Origin: Apophysomyces variabilis
Lineage: Eukaryota; Mucoromycota; Mucoromycetes; Mucorales; Mucoraceae
Direction of reading: 5' to 3'
DNA length: 64,000 nucleotides
Assembly: GCA_002749535.1 (NCBI GenBank)
Contig: MZZL01000391.1
Span: 77,061 to 141,060 of the forward strand
The notes under the pieces are model-generated. The model was not told the DNA's origin and made no database searches. It was given only the letters and a program-made list of their open reading frames with translations. Of this stretch, positions 1 to 11,307 are shown one piece after another (the first letter of the stretch is position 1; each line of letters begins with the position of its first letter). A program made the position numbers and the translations under genes.

Positions 1-91
1 CTATTTGTATTTTACTTTACCCATACTTACATTTCTTTTTCTTCGTCCCCTTCAGCCTTGACAAGTGATCGTCCAAGCACCGCACATGACA
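1..91 (-). repeat. 91-bp inverted repeat, left arm (window edge)
   Basis: Bases 1-91 are the exact reverse complement of 6689-6779. The copy at 6689-6779 reads on the + strand like a short first exon (start MSCAVLGRSLVK, ending in EEKEM) followed by a strong splice donor GTAAGTATGG. The left arm is cut by the window edge, so the repeat may be longer than 91 bp. The two arms enclose the AT-rich block and the whole chromovirus. Confidence 0.95.
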
Positions 92-880
92 ATATTCACC
101 TTAACTTTAAAAATATATATTCAGTTAATTATAAAATATTTATTTTTGAATAATATATTGTAATTTCATATATGTACTTTTTAATAATATTATTATTACT
201 CATTATTAATTATATATTTAAATAGAATCTATTTTTATTATTGTAAAATAATTTTAATATATTTTAACTAACTATTAATTTTTCAATTCTTTATAATATT
301 TATCCTTTGATAAAAATGTTAGATTCTTAGATTGTTTTCTCCTGTTTATCTTGCTTCTATCCAAATAATAATAATATCCAGAATATTCAAATTAGCTTTG
401 TTAAAAGTAAAGAATAAAAGATAACTCTTGAATTACTGATTAATTTCTTTATTTCCTTTCATTAAATATTATTTTTATAGTATTTAAAAGGTGTGTTAAG
501 AGATATGTAACAGATATAGAAGTATTGTGAGACTTTAATTTATTCTTGTAAAAAGAATAATCCTTCTTATTTTAATAATTACTCTCTTTTTACTAGGGTT
601 GAGTTTGAATATAAGCTATAGTATATATTAGATTCTATGTTGAATATAATAATTCTAATAATATTTATATTTTACAGAACAGAATATGCTAAAAGAAATA
701 TAATCTATATATAATACTTTTATTAGAAAGTACTAAGAATATTTATTTCAATTTGTATATATAATACTTTCCAGAATGTTTAATTAGTATCTATAATGAT
801 CTTTCAAATTACATATTCAGAATAACAGTTTTCTGGCAACCAGGATTGATCAGCTTGAATTTTCTCTTCGATGGTGATGT
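92..880. other. AT-rich gene-free block
   Basis: About 790 bp of very AT-rich DNA with long runs of A/T and almost no CpG. I see no open reading frame, tRNA or repeat that I can name. It lies directly upstream of the chromovirus 5' LTR. Composition like this fits either relic DNA that has lost its GC by mutation or inserted mitochondrial-type DNA; the sequence does not decide. Confidence 0.6.
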
Positions 881-885
881 GTCAT
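881..885. repeat. Target-site duplication, left (GTCAT)
   Basis: GTCAT immediately precedes the LTR start TGTCGTATAGC. The base run after the 3' LTR is GTCAC (6654-6658), one mismatch, which fits a 5-bp duplication with one later mutation. Confidence 0.7.
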
Positions 886-1300
886 TGTCGTATAGCTAGT
901 ATGTCGTTATACACCTTAATAGCAGGACTACAATACAGTTTCCCAATTTGGTATATGGATTATCGTATTTTACATGCAATGTAGCTCTCTCCTTTACGCA
1001 GTATAAAGACGATCAGACCATCTTACTACATGCATCATATATCAAACTAAGTGTACAGTTTAATCTATGCAAGGTAGTTCTTTCCCTCTTTCTTTACATT
1101 TCTCTATCCTCATAGATCTACACTGTATCTATAGAGACAACACATAGAACAACACATTACACAACGCATACACTTACATTTAGAGACAATATATAAATAG
1201 TTGTAAAAACATAATGATAATAAAAACAATCTCAACTCAGTCTCAAAGGATTCTATTGTCCGATTTTCTTTTATCTCATTTGTCTCTAACATATACCACA
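886..1300 (+). repeat. 5' LTR of chromovirus
   Basis: 415 bp, the same length as the 3' LTR (6239-6653) and highly similar along its whole length. It starts TGTCGTATAGCTAG and ends CATATACCACA. The shared start and end were set by comparing the two LTRs with the third and fourth copies near 25 kb. Confidence 0.93.
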
Positions 1301-1327
1301 TTTTTTTTCCTTTGAATACCTTTTATT

Positions 1328-2401
1328 ATGTCTGCTCAAAATGACAATACCAACTCTCCCGTTTTCGGAACCATTTCATAAGAAGATCGTGAAGCTATCA
1401 GACAGGCCATGTCCATGGGTAATCTGGTCGCTCCACAGGAAGAAGACACCACTATGCAAGTGGTAGAGGAGTCCACAGAGCTCTACATTGACTTGGAAAA
1501 AATTCAAGAAAACTTACATCAAAAGAAGAAGGCTGCCGTTGATAAATTGATCTGGGTCTTGGCCAATTCGCAAGGAACACAGCAGGAACAGGAAACAGCT
1601 TAGGCAGATCTTGATGCTGCCAAAACTGCTTGGAATGCTTTTGTGGAAGCCAAGAAGGTACGAGAGGAAACCTTTACAGAAGGAACAAGCACAGAGGGAA
1701 AAAGCAGCCAGACATCAGCTGTTGTACCAAAAGAGCTACCAGCATTTCAGATCAAAGGTGGGCCTATCAGAAATGCAAGCAAAAAGATGCATGACACCAT
1801 ATGTATGTTCATCAGCGCTTTTGAGGTGCAATTGAGGGCGTATAAATTGGTTTCATTCGATGACCATTGGGAACAGTTATTCTGGTTGACCTGTGATGAC
1901 ACGCAACGTCAATGGTTTGCACATACATTAGCTGACAAAGGACTTCGCTGGGAAGAGGCGCGTACACACCTGGAAAAGGAGTTTGGAAATCCCTTCTATG
2001 TCTGGCAAAAGAAGGATGAACATCGTCACCTGGTACAACGTCCTGATGAAAGCATACACCTCTTTCTGGAACGATACTAAGAGGTATCTTATGAGGCCAA
2101 TTTGGCAAGTGACTAAGACTTGGTGTACAACTTTGTATGCTCCCTGTTACTGCCAATTAAGAAAAAAGCTTGGTCTACCCTGACGAATCAATATGGTCTC
2201 AAATTAACAAGTGACCTGCAGCAAGCTGCACAGTTGATTATGGCTGCATGTGGGGAAGGTACCAACAATACCTATACGGAAACAGCATCTAACGGCAAAA
2301 GGCAATATGACAATGAGGGTTTCAATGGCAACAAGAAGCACAAACGTGCTAGACAGGGCACCTGCCCTCTACACCCAAAAGAAAAATGTTTAAATATATA
2401 A
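1328..2401 (+). pseudogene. Gag-like gene, broken by four in-frame stops
   Basis: One reading frame starting at ATG 1328 (MSAQNDNTNSPVFG) stays coding-like to 2401 but is cut by TAA 1379, TAG 1601, TAA 2078 and TAA 2114. Each stop is one C-to-T change away from a Gln codon. The middle part (FEVQLRAYK, WFAHTLADKG, LEKEFGNP) resembles the retrotransposon capsid fold of Ty3-type Gag. A Cys/His stretch (CPLHPKEKC) near the end looks like the start of a zinc knuckle and is then interrupted by the AT-rich insert at about 2385-2592. It is not expressed as a full Gag from this copy. Confidence 0.85.
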
Positions 2402-2592
2402 GTAATTAGATCTTACTCTAAAATTTTTTAATAATTTTATAAAATAATATTTTATTTTGAATGCAAATTATAATTATGAATTAAATATTATTTAAAATAT
2501 AACAAGTAACCAACATTTCAATTATGGATAAAAAGGCAACATTGTATTTATGCCTTATATTTAGTGTAACATTTATATAAAATAGTGATTCT
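2385..2592. other. AT-rich insert at the gag-pol junction
   Basis: About 208 bp with strikingly high A+T splits the gag zinc-knuckle region from the pol frame. Short ATGTT-type sequence occurs at both edges (AAAAATGTTT near 2384 and CTAAATGTTC near 2593), which may be a target duplication. Composition resembles the block at 92-880. I cannot identify its source. Confidence 0.55.
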
Positions 2593-2594
2593 AA

Positions 2595-5500
2595 ATGTTC
2601 TTCAAAGGTTCGCATGCTAAGGAAGACTGCTTCATGTGGAAATCAATGCTGAAGGAGGCAGCAGCCAAGAGCAACAAACCCCACAACAACAGACAAAAGG
2701 GGCACAAGGAGCCAAACCTCTGCCGCTACTGTAAAAAGGTGGAATACACCAAAGGGCACACATGTCCAGAATATTGGAACAGCAAAAAAGTGGTGGCAAA
2801 CCGCTCCATAAAGGTTATGGATCTAGAAGATCCAGACAACCTATTGCCAATCAACATAGAGAAATTGGATCTCCAACAACAAGGTATTCACCTTACAAAT
2901 TCCATTAACAAAACCACTGACTCAATTTACATACCAATTCTTATACAGAATAAACGACAGTGGGGCCTCATTGATACAGGGGCAAATGGATCTTTTATGA
3001 ACCTGGGATTAGCACAGGAATTACATTTGTTAGTCAACACAAATAAAAAATATAATATTCAACTGGCATCCACAGATAGTACCATAAATAGTTTTGGCAC
3101 TGTTGAAGCAGAATTGTCATACAAGGGTAAACACCTAAAACATACCTTCATTGTTATGAATCTATCACTGGGTACACAAATCAGCATCGGTTTGGATCTT
3201 ATGCCCAAGTTAAGATTAGGCATCACAGGTATTGCAGCTTCATGGGATGACCAAATGGAGAAAAATTCCAAAGACAATATCATAAATGATATTCCTAAGC
3301 CCAACGACTCACCTGCAGGCACAACAGCAGAAAGACATATATTCTTTCAAGCAATTCAGCCTTCATTGCATACTAATGCAAACATACCTAGTTCATCGTT
3401 TTGCACGATACCCGAGTCAATTATACACTTAGACACACCAGAAGGCCTAACATCATACCGAAGACAATATGATCTGCCAATGGTGTATGAATCCAAAGTA
3501 CAAGAAGCCGTGGACACTTGGTTAAAAGAGGGAACAATTGAAAGGGCACCAGTTGACACAGCCTGGAATAGTCCCTTAACCTTGGCACCAAAGAAAGATG
3601 CATCCGGTAACTACACCGATCATTGTCCTTGCTTGGATCCATGACATATCAACAAACTCATCAAAGTGGATCGTTACCCACTGCCTCTTATTGGAGACAT
3701 ATTTTACAAGCTCGGAGGTTCTACTGTGTTCACTACATTAGACCTTAAAACTGCTTTTCATCGTTTCCAAATCTATGAGCCAGACCGTCCTAAAACAGCG
3801 TTCACTTTCAAAGGCACGCAATATATGTTTAAAGGTTGTCCGTTTGGTCTCAAGCCGATATCATCCAAGTTTCAACGCGTCATGGATATCCTTTTCTGTG
3901 ATACTCCGTTCGTTACGACGTTTGTGGATGATATTATCATACACTCTGAAAATATGGAAAAACGCACAGTGCATATCAAAACTGTTATCGATAAACTTAC
4001 TGCCGTCAACTTGATCCTCAATCCCAAAAAATGCCACTTTGCACAAAAGTCAGTTTATTTATTGGGTTTCTGCATGTCAGGAAAAGGCATAACGCTGGAC
4101 CCACGCAAAGTGAGTAACATACAAGAGTGGCCACTTCCTTGCACAGGAAAAGACGTACAACGTTTTCTTGGCGTCATCAACTACTTCCGGGAACACATCC
4201 CTAATGCTTCCATGCTCACAGCTCCATTGGATCGGTTATGCAATGCAGACAATCTGAAAGACCTTTGGACAGAAGAGCACACGACCACTTTCCAAAGCCT
4301 AAAGCAAATTTTGCTGATGCTACCTATCCTGTGCTACCCAAACTTAAAATACCCGTTCAGTGTTGCAACAGACATCTCTAACACAGGCATTGAGGCAGTT
4401 CTCTACCAAACAATTAATGGAAAAACATGCCATATTGCTTTCATGGCACGTGCTTTAACAACAAGCGAACGTAATTACTCCACTACCAAACGAGAACTAC
4501 TTGCTATTATTTATGCGCTCAACAAATTCCACAAATATCTATGGGGAAACAAATTCACCCTCCTGACTGACCACAAGGCACTAACGTATCTTCATACGCA
4601 AAAGAAGCCTAACGCCATGATGATTAACTGGCTTGATACGCTTCTGCAATACGACTTCGATGTTGAACACCTCCCAGGTTTACGAAACATCTTACCTGAT
4701 CAACTTTCACGCCTTTTCCCCCCGGCAAAAATGCTGGAAGGGGGTACTGCTCCCGCAATAAGTCAGGATAATAAGGAAAAGCTTCTTAATAGGGCAGCTT
4801 CCATGAATAATGACGATAAATTAATTCCACCAGAAAAGGAACGCCCAGAGCTTTTACACAACGCGTATATATTTGGACATTTTGGCGCTGACGCCATGGT
4901 CAATGCACTTCATAACGAAGGGTTACACTGGCCGAACATACACAAAGAAGCTGTAGAAACAGTAAGAAAGTGTGCAGAGTGCCAAAAGCACAATATCATA
5001 AAAAGAGGTTATCATCCTCTGCGTCCTATACATGCATACTTGCCTTGTAATCATTGGGCAATAGATCTGGCCAGTCCTTTCACTACCTCTCACACAGGTA
5101 ACAATTATTTGTTGATTATGATCGACATTTGCACTCATTTCTGTGTTCTCCATGCAATACCTGACAAATCTCAAAACACAGTAGTAAACGCTGTAATTCA
5201 TGTCTTCTGTGATTTCGGATTTCCTCGATATCTACAATCTGACAATGGAAAAGAGTTCATCAATTCACTCATTAAATTACTAGCACAATCATCAGGTTTT
5301 GATCATCGATTGGTCACACCTTATCATCCAAGAGCCAACGGCGTAGCAGAATGCTGGGTTTCTACCTCAACAAACGCACTCAGAAAATGCATCAAAGGGG
5401 CAACCTGAGATTGGGACCTCTATGTACCAAGTGTACAACTAGCATTAAATGCAAAAGTCACAAAGTGGACAGGATTATCACCTTACAGTCTTATGTTTGC

Positions 5501-6122
5501 AAGGACTATGAATGGGTTTAAAAATTACCAAGAAGATCCTAGCACTCCTCCGCTCACAAACAAAGAACTTTTGCAGCATATAGAGGATATGGCAAATATC
5601 ATTTTTCCAGCAATTGCCAAAAGAATGCAAGCTGTGACAAATGCACAAAAAGGAAAATTTGATAGTAAATACAGACTAGTCAAGTTTCTGCCAAAAAGCT
5701 AGGTCATGATCAAAGAAAGACAACGTGGAAAATTAGAACCTACATATCATGGTCCTTATACAGTTGTCAGAGAAACCAGAAGAGGATCCTATGTCCTTAT
5801 GGATGAACAAGGACTTTTACTCCCAAGCGACTATCCACCATCAGCACTCAAATTGATATCTCAAGATGAGATTATTTCCCTAGAAGAAGTCCAAGAAAAA
5901 GGCAAAGACTATTATGTTGTAGAAGCCGTAGTAGGACACAAAGAAATTTCTAAAGGGAATTATATCTATAGAGTAAGATGGGAAGGTTACGGTAAAGTTA
6001 ATGATACATGGCAAAAGCCAGATTCATTCAGCAGTCCACAACCTATTATGGATTACTGGGAAAGACTTGGTACTACACCAAATAGCAAGACAGGTCAGAA
6101 ATGCACACTACAAAATATATGA
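2595..6122 (+). pseudogene. Pol polyprotein: protease, RT, RNase H, integrase, chromodomain (three stops)
   Basis: A single frame runs from 2595 to 6122 with stops TGA 3642, TGA 5406 and TAG 5700. In order it shows a Cys/His finger (CRYCKK then GHTCPEY), the protease active site DTGANGS (about 2971), reverse transcriptase with DRYPLPLIGD, TLDLKTAFH and the FVDD catalytic motif (about 3921), RNase H (ATDISNTG, TTKRELLAI, LLTDHKAL), integrase with an HHCC zinc region (KCAECQKH) and D,D-35-E residues (AIDLAS, SDNGKEF, NGVAEC), then a chromodomain (YIYRVRWEGY, NDTWQKPDSF). The first two stops replace what is normally Trp in this context and the third a Gln, all by single transitions. It supplies no functional enzyme as it stands. 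Confidence 0.93.
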
Positions 6123-6225
6123 TCCAACAAACGTCTGAATAATAACCAGAAGAATTCATGACAAAGTAAACGTACATGAACATAACTCCATACAACTATC
6201 ATTTAGTTTATGGTTAAGTCTAACC

Positions 6226-6238
6226 TGGAAGGGGGTAA
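6226..6238 (+). other. Polypurine tract of the chromovirus
   Basis: GGAAGGGGGTAA lies directly before the 3' LTR start TGTCATATAGC. This is the expected position of the plus-strand primer of LTR retrotransposons. Confidence 0.75.
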
Positions 6239-6653
6239 TGTCATATAGCTAGTATGTTGTTATACACCTTAATAGCGGGACTACAATACAGTTTCCCAAT
6301 TTGGTATATGGATCATCATATTTTACATATAATGTAGCTCTCTCCTTTATGCAGTATAAAGACGATCAGACCATCTTACTATATGCATCATGTATCAAAC
6401 TAAGTGTACAGTTTAATCTATGCAAGGTGGTTCTTTCCCTCTTTCTTTATATTTCTCTATCCTCATAAATCTACACTGCATCTATAGAGACAACACATAG
6501 AACAACACATTACACAACGCATACACTTACATTTAGAGACAACATATAAATAGTCGTGAAAACATAATGATAATAAAAACAATCTCGACTTAGTCTCAAA
6601 GGATTCTATTGTCCGATTTTCTTTTATCTCATTTGTCTCTAACATATACCACA
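6239..6653 (+). repeat. 3' LTR of chromovirus
   Basis: 415 bp, the same length as the 5' LTR, with scattered single-base differences, most of them transitions. It is followed by GTCAC, the presumed right target duplication. Confidence 0.93.
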
Positions 6654-6688
6654 GTCACTATGTGGAGCAGTCTTGTCCACAACAAAAA

Positions 6689-6779
6689 TGTCATGTGCGG
6701 TGCTTGGACGATCACTTGTCAAGGCTGAAGGGGACGAAGAAAAAGAAATGTAAGTATGGGTAAAGTAAAATACAAATAG
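6689..6779 (+). repeat. 91-bp inverted repeat, right arm, with exon-like sequence
   Basis: Exact reverse complement of bases 1-91. The + strand reads ATG at 6688 for about 20 codons (MSCAVLGRSLVK...EEKEM) and then meets GTAAGTATGG, a very good splice donor, so this may be the first exon of a host gene. The frame is open upstream to the LTR end. I could not connect it to further exons. Confidence 0.9.
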
Positions 6780-7558
6780 ACAAACAGAAATATAGTCTGA
6801 AATATCAGTGTCAATAGTAGACAATGGGGTCAATAAAAGAGGATAATCGAATGAAATAAAAGATAGCAAGGGAAGTAGGAAAGATAATAACCAAAAAAAA
6901 ATTAATCAAGAATAAAGAGGAAAAGTTAAAATACAATCAAAATCAAGAAGTAATACACAATGACACGTAAGAAAATATAGGCTGCCCTTCAACACTATCA
7001 AGTTCTTCATGCTGTCCAAGGCTAAGTCCTTTTTTATCTGATGATTCCCTCCCTGAAGGTCATTTGCCTTCGAGTCTTTTATTCTGTTCACTTCCGGAGA
7101 AGTAACTAAATGATTGAACTAGTAAGTCAGATCACTGACTTTACCGAACATAGAAAAAAAAGAAGCTAACATAAAAACTAAAATAAAACAAAATTAAAAG
7201 GAAGGCTGAAAACAATAGCCATGCAAGAAAAAAAGAAAAAGGTTGGAAGTAATCTCTGCAGCTATAATGAACTGCACACAGAGAGCAGAGGCAAGATAAT
7301 GCAGCTGTTAAAAGGCTGGGCAGCTCGTACCATCAAGATGTCCGCAATGATTGGGGACGTTGTGCGCAAGGTCTGCGAACCGATACCTCTGTTTCGTTGG
7401 CTACCCACCTTCCGTATACGGTAATCGTCCAAGTCCCAAAAAGGAAGGTGGCCTTCAGAAGTGTTCTCAAGGCGAAAGAAATGCTTTTCAAAACGGCCGA
7501 AAAACTGTCTTGTGGTGAGGCCGGGAAATCCTCAACGCCACGCGTCAAAAATTATCAA
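6780..7558. other. Intergenic, no supported gene
   Basis: AT-rich to mixed sequence between the inverted-repeat arm and the tRNA. Only short overlapping open frames on both strands with no recognisable motif. Any continuation of the exon-like sequence at 6689-6779 would have to lie here, but no convincing downstream exon is visible. Confidence 0.4.
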
Positions 7559-7629
7559 GCCATGATAGTATAGTGGCAGTACATCGCGTTGTGGCCGCGC
7601 TGACCCTGGTTCGATTCCAGGTCATGGCA
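7559..7629 (+). tRNA. tRNA-His(GTG): tRNA-His, anticodon GTG
   Basis: A full cloverleaf without intron. The acceptor stem GCCATGA pairs with TCATGGC. A D-arm follows, then an anticodon stem CGCG/CGCG around TTGTGGC (anticodon GTG), and a T-arm with GGTTCGATTCC. A run of seven T at 7633-7639 is the Pol III terminator. It decodes CAC/CAU. The chromovirus ends about 900 bp upstream, so this copy is not the tight Pol III start-site insertion known for yeast Ty3. Confidence 0.97.
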
Positions 7630-8504
7630 TAGATTTTTTTCTTTTCTTTTTGAAAAGAATTTTAGCCAATCATATGTTGTTGTGTCGTAGTACAGACCAT
7701 CGGCCAATTACGCTTAAGCACCGAAGAAGGCAAGTCTTTGCTTCTCTCGATGTTTGTCCAAAAAAGATCGAATCTTCAAGGTTTTCATCTACCGCACTTT
7801 ACCTTTTGTCTTTTTAACCGAGTTCCCTTTTCTACCATTGTACCGAGAATATTACATAATTTAGAAGTAGAAAAAAAGATATAAATATCCATGAGATTAA
7901 TGAAGAATAAAACATCATCTTATCCACTTATTTTTATTGTGATTCTATTGTTCACTATCTTTGTCTTGTCTTTTCCTAGTCATTGGATTACCAGCTCAAG
8001 AATACGGCGACGACAATTGTCTGCAGATTGCAATGAACAGGGCTTACGCTTGCTCCTTGCATGGTTGAATCTAGTCTTTATTCTTCTACATAATTAACAA
8101 TACCTTTTTAGACTAATAGAATCAAGTGAAAAGATAAAGCTTTATTTAATGGCGCTTTGTACCTTTTTGTTAAATCAATAAAGTGCTAAGTTTTATTTTA
8201 TCTAAATAGGCAAAACTATTATCTATTGATTTCTACATAGAATGAATAACAGTACATTACTGTTCAGAAAACAATTTTAATTATTTAAAGTAATCTTTAT
8301 TGCTATGACCAATTTTTATTACCTTATAAAGCTATCAGTCGAACAGCATACAGGCATCTTAATGAGGCGGACCATAAACTAAAAATTTACAAAGGTCAGT
8401 GTCGGTTCTCCACAATAAAACTCTTTTGAAGATCACATTATTCTGTTTTAACTCTTAAACCTCTTCATACCTTTGATAAGTCCGTGCTCCATTGAAAGAA
8501 AAAG
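7630..8504. other. Intergenic; one possible small secreted/membrane ORF
   Basis: No clear gene. A 68-codon frame at 7891-8097 (+) begins MRLMKNK and has a strongly hydrophobic segment (IFIVILLFTIFVLSF) that could be a signal anchor, but it has no homology I recognise. A good splice acceptor (TTTTCCTAG near 7979) falls inside it, so it may equally be intron sequence. Confidence 0.25.
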
Positions 8505-9244
8505 ATGTCGGAGGATAACATTTGGATTGCTGCTGGTACAAACGTGTTTTATATTGCTTGGTCTCCGATCTGGAAAGTGAACTGACAATGTGGCTTACAT
8601 AGGCGATGGCCAACTCACTAGAGTTAAGGTATGTCTCTCTTAAAATGGTTGCAATGCCAACTCATTTGCTGTAGGAGCTTATCGAAAACGGTGTTGACGT
8701 TAACAGTCGGGATGAATTCGGGTATACAGCCATGTAGGAAAATGGTAGTAGGTTTTGCATTTGCTTGATTTAACATGTTTTGCACAGGCATGCAGCCGTA
8801 TCCTACAATCAAGAAGCAATGATTAAGCTGCTTCTTCAATACGGTGCAGACATTAATATCGAAGACTCTGACAAGGATACTCCATTGTTTGTAGCTGAAA
8901 AAGTTGAAATCGCGCAGCTTCTGTTGGATAAAGGCTCTGATGCTTACCATCAAAACGCTGAAGGGATAACGGCGGCAATGAATGCTCATCAAGAAGGCAT
9001 GGTAGAAGTTGCAGAGTTCTTGGCCAAAATCACTGGCGAAACATTACCTAGTAAAGAAGACGATGAATGTGTGCTACCGGATATGCTGGAAGGAATGAAG
9101 AATGAAATACAAGATGAAGATTTGATGGCCAAAGTGAAGGATTTAGTACAGCAAATGCAGCAAAACGGAGATGCTCAAAGCGAGGAAGAAATACAAAATA
9201 ATTTGATGAAGATTTTGATGGAAAAGGTGGAAAAAGACGAGTAG
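8505..9244 (+). CDS. Small ankyrin-repeat protein
   Basis: Four exons: 8505-8535, 8603-8628, 8675-8733 and 8788-9244, all with GT/AG introns of 46-67 nt. They join in frame to 190 residues. The protein opens MSEDNIWIAAGDGQ, then has ankyrin repeats (RVKELIENGVDVNSRD, LLLQYGADINIED, QLLLDKGSDAYHQN) and an acidic, Gln/Glu-rich helical tail. Length and layout match the family of short fungal ankyrin proteins that includes budding-yeast YGL242C. Ankyrin repeats bind protein partners; the partner is not known from sequence. The donor at 8536 (GTACAA) was chosen because it alone gives the ankyrin-like join AAGDGQLTRVK. Gene is intact. Confidence 0.94.
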
Positions 9245-9675
9245 TGGTTTGTCAAAGTGGTCATTAGTATTTAGCGCAGGGAGTTAATTGTGTGTATGAT
9301 ATACTTTTTGCTTGTCATTTATAAAGAATTCTCTAAGGAACCAAAGCGAAGATGGCAACTGCAGCAAACAAGGAGCAACTTAATAGACAGAGAAAAGAAT
9401 CTTCTGAGGTTTTGTTATAGGTCGTTTTACGGTTCATAATGGTGCATGCAATGTCTAGTATGAAATGCTATTCCATATGGAAAATGCCGTTATCTGAAAC
9501 CTTGCGTTTGAAGCGGTAGCTCTTTACCTCGGATAAAATAATTTCTGACAATGAATCCAATCAATGCAGGTCCAGAAAACGACCGTCCAAAGAGAAACCC
9601 CTTCTGGAAATTTTGCAAGTCCAACAGCGGAACCTGTTCTTGTCAACAAGAGAAAAGGGAAAAGAAACCAGGCGC
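9245..9675. other. Intergenic between ankyrin gene and PIGU
   Basis: The stretch just upstream of PIGU is open in more than one frame. A 47-codon frame from 9551 (+) reads FWKFCKSNSGTCSC and is Cys-rich, and an ATG at 9352 starts MATAANKEQLNRQ. Either could be part of a small overlooked gene or of the PIGU leader. I cannot choose between them. Confidence 0.3.
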
Positions 9676-11307
9676 ATGTCTGCAAAATCAATAGCGAACT
9701 CTCCATGGTCCCATGCACTATTAAATAATAATGCATGTCTTTATGGAGCAGCAGTCCTGATACGCTTGCTCATGTTCAGCGTGCCTACCTTGGTGGAGAC
9801 GCTGTCCCAAAGTGTCGTGCTAGTCACTCCACTAACCAGTTACAAACGATGTAAGCATTGCCATCCCTAACCAGAGATTGGCAAATCCGTAAACACTCGA
9901 CTCATGTTATCTCTGCGGAACACAGTATCTGAAGGAGTCTACCTTTACAACAGCAATGTAGCACCATATGATGGCGGGTTGTTCCATCAGGTACTCATAA
10001 TCTAGTTTTTATGTTATCGATTAAATTCTACTTCAACAGGCACCTGCTCTCTTATATATGTTTACGTTCCTATCAAACTTTCCTGCACCTATTATATCTC
10101 TGTTATACTGCCTCACAGATATAATTATTGCACATTGTCTTCAAAACATCGCAAGGATCACGCAAGAAGCTGATACTGGTTCCTCTAAGCTGGAAGTGGA
10201 AAAAGATGCCATACCTTACCAGCCTTCGAGAATCGCAGCATTTTACCTATTCAATCCTCTTACGATTGCATCATGTGTCTCAAAATCTACCATCATATTC
10301 AGCAATTTGAGCGTTATTAGTGCACTTATGTGGGCGATATCAGGTAACGCAGACGCGTTTTTATGTTCGCTAAATTCTGATGTACCGTAAGGTCATATGT
10401 CATTATCGATGCTATGGGCTGCTGTTGCAACTTATCTAAGCTTATATCCAGTGATGCTCGTACCTTCACTGTTGACCATTATTTCTTCAAAGGCACGGGT
10501 AAGGGAAGGCTGGTAAACGTAACCAAGGCTTAACACCTACGAAATAGCTCCCATATGCATTTGGTTGTTACCTTGCCTGGATGAGCTTCTTACTTATAAT
10601 ATCCCGGCAGCTAGTGGGTTCGTGGGACTTTGTATCAGCAAGCTATGGGGTAATGTATGTTTGTGTCATTCTCGCGTTTTGTCCCGTTGTAACTTATCTG
10701 GTAGATTGTCGGTTGCGGAGTTGACACCCAACATTGGCACATTTTGGTACTTTTTTATAGAGATCTTTGACCAATTCCGCATGTTCTTCATGATGATCTT
10801 TCAATTCCATGTGCTGATATTTGTGGCTCCCATATGCATAGCATTTCGGTAAGTTGCACAATAACAGCGGGAGAGCTTCTCACACCTTTCTAGTCGGCAT
10901 CCTATCTGTGGCATAACAGTTTTAAGTGGCGTTATGGCAATTTTCAAGAGCTATCCAACAGCTGGTGACACTGCGCTTTATCTAGCGCTTCTCCCTCTTC
11001 ACAGAGAGTTTTGCAAATGTATGGGTTCTGTTACAGTACGAGGCATTTGATAACCTGTCATGCTATAGATCGCAGATACGGATTTTTCGTTTTAAGCATA
11101 TTCGTACATTCATCCGTGTTGGCCTTCGTGTTTTGGCACTTATGGATATATTTTGGAAGTGGCAATGCGAACTTCTTTTATGCAATTACACTAGTTTATA
11201 ATCTCGGCCAGGTGCTTTTCTTGATAGACATGGTGTATGCCTTTCGCCGACGAAATTACGACCTGGCTAATCCAGACAACATTGGAAAGCGAGTGATACA
11301 GAAATAA
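9676..11307 (+). CDS. PIGU: GPI transamidase subunit PIG-U (yeast Gab1/Cdc91 type)
   Basis: Eight exons: 9676-9850, 9926-9990, 10040-10343, 10392-10498, 10548-10654, 10705-10848, 10894-11018, 11069-11307. Phases are consistent and give 421 residues, the usual size of the family. PIG-U is a polytopic ER membrane protein of the GPI transamidase, which attaches GPI anchors to secretory proteins. Family signatures are visible: VVLVTPLTSYKR, YDGGLFHQAPALLY, ATYLSLYPVM, SWDF, LTPNIGTFWYFF, IFKSYPTAGDTALYLA and FWHLWIYFGSGNANFFYA. Several hydrophobic spans fit transmembrane helices. The start at 9676 (MSAKSIANSPW) is the most likely; an in-frame upstream codon run exists but has no ATG. Convergent with PDCD5. 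Confidence 0.95.

Larger units (their letters stand above)
886..6653 (+). mobile_element. Ty3/gypsy LTR retrotransposon with chromodomain (chromovirus), inactivated
   Basis: A complete 5768-bp element: 415-bp LTRs at both ends starting TGTC and ending CACA, a gag region, a pol region in the order protease, reverse transcriptase, RNase H, integrase, chromodomain, and a purine-rich tract just before the 3' LTR. The domain order is that of Ty3/gypsy chromoviruses, whose chromodomain directs integration to chromatin. The element is dead. Gag carries four in-frame stops, pol three, and about 200 bp of AT-rich DNA interrupts the gag-pol junction. A second insertion of the same family lies at 24969-26019. 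Confidence 0.95.

Noticed and set aside
92..880. AT-rich block as an inserted mitochondrial fragment
   Set aside because: Composition alone fits, but I could identify no mitochondrial gene or tRNA in it, so I leave the origin open.
7221..7424. 67-codon + frame upstream of the tRNA
   Set aside because: Overlaps an equally long minus frame, has no domain, and shows no splice context.
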